A stretch of DNA of 64,000 nucleotides, from positions 9,181,504 through 9,245,503 of the forward strand of contig NC_136005.1 in assembly GCF_048128805.1 (NCBI RefSeq). Direction: 5' to 3'. Position numbers and translations under genes: made by a program. The DNA comes from Centroberyx gerrardi (Eukaryota > Chordata > Actinopteri > Beryciformes > Berycidae). Positions 61,081 through 64,000 of the stretch are shown piece by piece. The notes below the pieces were generated by a model. That model was not told where the DNA came from. It worked only from the letters and a program-made list of their open reading frames with translations, and made no database searches. Within the stretch, counting starts at the first letter, position 1; the number at the start of each line of letters is the position of its first letter.

Positions 61081-61229
61081 AGGAAAAGTAGCATTTGATT
61101 GGCAGATACCCATAGGCCTTTGTGGTGTGCCAAAGAGCAACAACATCAGATTTACCTTTGTCACACAGCAGGAAGGAAAAACAGTTTTCATCCAAAAGGG
61201 CCGAAGCCCTTGTTTACAAAATGGATTCA

Positions 61230-61546
61230 CAACAAAAAACAGAACAAAAAATTCGCTCAGCTCTAGGGGCTGAGCGAATCAATGCGCTACACGCAGTTTT
61301 ATGATTATATAGTTTCATATAAAGTTTTCTGTGTGTGGAATATAGAACCTCCTTGGTGGGAAACCCTAGAGGGGTAGAGCGAGGGGAGATTGTCCACTAG
61401 TTAATCGATCGCGGATGGCGTCGTTCTCTCGGACGGATAAAAAATAAAAATAAAAAAATGCTAAAATGGGTCGCCAAATATACTTCGGCGGCTGTTAATA
61501 TACCTGGGCAGCCCACCCAAGTAAAGTCTATGTGTGGGAAACACTG
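61230..61546. mobile_element. hAT remnant fused to exon 1 of U6
   Basis: Same 317 bp as in U4, including the hairpin (61251-61279) and the right hAT terminus. Confidence 0.7.
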
Positions 61547-61552
61547 CATACC

Positions 61553-62698
61553 CAAGTGCGTAACTTTGGTTTGAGAAGTGGGGGGGACACAATAAAACGG
61601 GGAGTCTGGGGGTACTATCCCAGAAAAAAATTTGCTATTTGAATCCCATTTCCTGCATTTCTACATACATTTAGGGACTACGGTAACCAAATCCGGGAAA
61701 TAATTAAGTTGGTCATCATGCTAAATTCTGCCAGAATAGTATATGCATAAGAAAACTTTCTGTATTGTTTAACCCACAACTTTACTGAACTTCACATGTT
61801 GAGTTATTCAATTATGGATATATATATATTTTTGAAGAATAGGACTAACAGATATATGGTAGCCTACATTATTGTGGCACTATCGATAGATGTGTCATTT
61901 GCAACTTCAATCACAACAAACATATACAAAATGTATCAAAGAATATGAAACTTTTTTTTTAGAAGTTTTTTAGAAGTCACGCACTGTCAATACTATACTA
62001 TACTGCTCAGAAAGTCGCTAGAAGTCACCAGATGATGTCATACGATAATTTGCATATCAATATATAATGCTGCACTTGTTATGCACGCCGCGGCGTAGCC
62101 CGTTTTAATATAAGTGCTGACTCCGCCCACCCGGGCCAGTTTCGGCGTACGCCAGTAGAAATTACAAGTGGACCCTATTTTACAGTCCCTGCTCTCAGCG
62201 GAGGGAGGGGGGCTACACTGTGACCATCAGACCTCTCTTGATTAGACAAGCAAGTAGAGCAAACCGGCATCAGCCGTACCAATTTATTGCCAAATGCTTT
62301 GGGATTCAACACTTTAACATTGCTTCCCATGGTCAGAAAATGTCGCCAGATTTGTCGCTAGTCGCTTTTGAGAAATAAAGTCACCAGGGGGCTCTGAAAA
62401 GTCGCTAAGTCTAGCGTCAAGGTCGCCAAATTGTCAACACTGACGCCAAAATGTACTATAGAACCGTGTAGGCAGGCTGTCCGTGTCCGCTACTCGTCCG
62501 TGGCATTTTTTTTGAGTATATCAGGACCTTACAATCAGCAGCTCAATTCACTTTCTCAGCCAGAATCTGACAGCTGGCCAAACAGTAGCGTATTAAGCAC
62601 GATTTTTGCGGTTAAAAAAGTGGGGGGGACACAAACGGGATTTTGAAAAGAGGGGGGGACATGTCCCCCCCATCCCCAGTGGAAATTACGTCCCAGTG
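61553..62698. mobile_element. second DNA transposon of the U6 composite
   Basis: 1,146 bp as in U4, with CATACC at each border (61547-61552 and 62699-62704). Confidence 0.7.
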
Positions 62699-62907
62699 CA
62701 TACCACAGGTAATAACGCTACCTACCGTTATGGTTTGCAGGACAGCAGAAGATGTGGATGTCTGTAAATTGACGGCAAAGAGTGTGGCTGTGTGAGATCC
62801 AATATGGCATTATCAGTGTATGGGAGTCAATGTGGCATTTAGCCCATAGGCAAGAGGCCATCTCTTAGTCAAAGATGCCCTCTAGAGGCCATCTCACTAA
62901 GCGTTAC

Positions 62908-62927
62908 CTGACTGACTGACTGACTGA
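62908..62927. repeat. (CTGA)5 microsatellite, U6 intron 2 remnant
   Basis: Five repeats as in U4. Confidence 0.8.
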
Positions 62928-64000
62928 CCTGAATTTTCCTCGTGATGCCCTCGGCTGCGGCGTAAGAAAAATCAGTCTCATATCAGTCTCATAAAGTTAA
63001 CTTGGAATATCAACTAATAATTGAATAATTATTATTGAAATTTCAATATTAATAGTTCATCTACAATGCACACAGAGGCTAATCTTGTGTATCGACAGTT
63101 CTCCACACAGTATTTTGTGACTGTTGTGGTTAATAATACTGTATCCATAGGAAAGCATTGATGAATGAATATACTGTTTATTACATTGCTCTGTCTCCCA
63201 GTCAATGTGACAGTTGACACAATGTGAGGTTGTTTGCACTTTCAAGAAGGTTAAAAACTTGCCCTTGCTAATGTAAATTTTTCTGACTTGGCACTTGGAA
63301 GTGTGGAGAACAGACAACCATCCTTTAACCTTTGGGAAATATCTGTATTTATGTGTTGTGTGCACGCATCTTTGTCTTCCTATTTTCATTTGAACCTGTT
63401 GTTTAAGATATATCTATGTCATCTTTAAGATAAGCACACTTTTGTTTTCAAAAAGTTTTCAATAGCGCCTTAAAACTTATTGATGAATGCTTACATTAGT
63501 CATGTACACTGAATATACCAAATATTAGGGACATCTTCCTGATATTTAGTTGCAGCCCCTTTTGCACAATTCACATCTCAGTTGTCTCAGAGCTTAAAAA
63601 TCCTTCTCTAACTCGTCTACCTCTCTTTATCTATATCTCCTCCTTTGTGATTGGTATAGATTTAATAAGAGAAATCAATAAGGGGCAATGGCTTTCACCT
63701 GGATTCACCTCATCAGTATAGAGCATGAAAAGAGCCCTAACATCACTAATATTGTCCCTAATATTTTGTTTGGTGTATAGCAACAACAGATATGGATAGA
63801 TTTAATAACCTAGTAATAGATTGAAAATTTGTCCAATGAATTTGATTCCCATTAGGATTAGGCTTAGGTTTTCAGGTTCTTTTTCTACTGTTGACAAGTT
63901 TGTTCAGCCCCTGAATATTTCCCCTCAGGTGTAGTTTTCACTAACGGCCATATGTGGAAGCAGCAGAGGCGTTTTGCACTTTCTACCCTCAAATACTTCG

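Larger units (their letters stand above)
8635..64000 (+). repeat. tandem array of six CYP2 gene units
   Basis: Six direct repeats of a gene-sized unit. Start codons (or their relics) are at 8842, 19375, 29491, 40023, 51127 and 61221, giving periods of 10,533, 10,116, 10,532, 11,104 and 10,094 bp. Exons, introns, intronic transposons and the intergenic transposon all repeat in the same order. The last unit is cut by the window end, so the array continues. Confidence 0.98.
61221..64000 (+). pseudogene. CYP2 pseudogene U6 (exons 1-2 lost; cut by window end)
   Basis: Same structure as U4: ATGGATTCA (61221-61229), the transposon composite, then host intron 2 from 62699. Exon 3 begins at 63929 and runs off the window after 72 bases, unchanged so far ([15 protein letters not shown]). 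The breakpoints and both transposon lengths (317 and 1,146 bp) equal those of U4, so the two pseudogenes share one ancestor. Whether U6 also has the exon 7 stop cannot be seen. Confidence 0.9.

Overview
This is nuclear DNA of a ray-finned fish, most likely a percomorph teleost. The spliced genes, the tRNA-derived SINE with a CTGCATGTCATC tail region, L2-like LINE tails, many small hAT, Tc1 and TTAA-target MITEs, and a lineage-specific CYP2 array all point that way. The species cannot be named from the sequence.

Left flank, 1-8634. Two host genes lie on the minus strand: exon 1 of FAAH (2122-2331) and all four coding exons of UQCRH (3402-6945), the hinge subunit of respiratory complex III. An intact tRNA-Lys(CTT) gene sits in UQCRH intron 2, and UQCRH intron 3 holds an L2-like tail and a foldback element. 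The first kilobase contains a broken copy of a multicopy gene family that I know only as uncharacterised.

Array, about 8635 to the window end. Six head-to-tail units (U1-U6, plus strand) with a period of 10.1-11.1 kb each carry a cytochrome P450 family 2 gene of the CYP2J/2N/2P/2AD type. U1, U2, U3 and U5 have nine exons of the classic CYP2 lengths (207, 163, 150, 161, 177, 142, 188, 142, 182 nt), each joining into an uninterrupted 503-residue reading frame. U4 and U6 are pseudogenes: a DNA-transposon composite replaces everything from codon 4 of exon 1 to the end of intron 2's first half, so exons 1 and 2 are gone. U4 also has a stop in exon 7; U6 runs off the window in exon 3.

Every unit carries the same TE scaffold: a deleted Tc1-like element in intron 4, a TTAA-flanked MITE in intron 5, a dead LINE with a nested SINE in intron 8, and a 1.4 kb non-autonomous Tc1/IS630-like element between genes. 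These were in place before amplification. Small indels and substitutions alternate between odd (A) and even (B) units, so the array looks like a dimeric higher-order repeat of about 21 kb, blurred by gene conversion. Later private insertions (an extra TTAA MITE in U1 and U3, GC-rich hAT in U2, 681-bp hAT in U4) give relative dates.

The genes presumably encode ER-bound monooxygenases acting on fatty acids or xenobiotics. Copies differ by few residues; the main exception is a cluster of four changes in substrate recognition site 1 of U2. About 140 bp before each start codon lies the same HNF4-like DR1 motif, followed at once upstream (U2-U6) by the intergenic transposon. I found no new enzyme system; the novelty is in the array's architecture and in how transposons shaped it.
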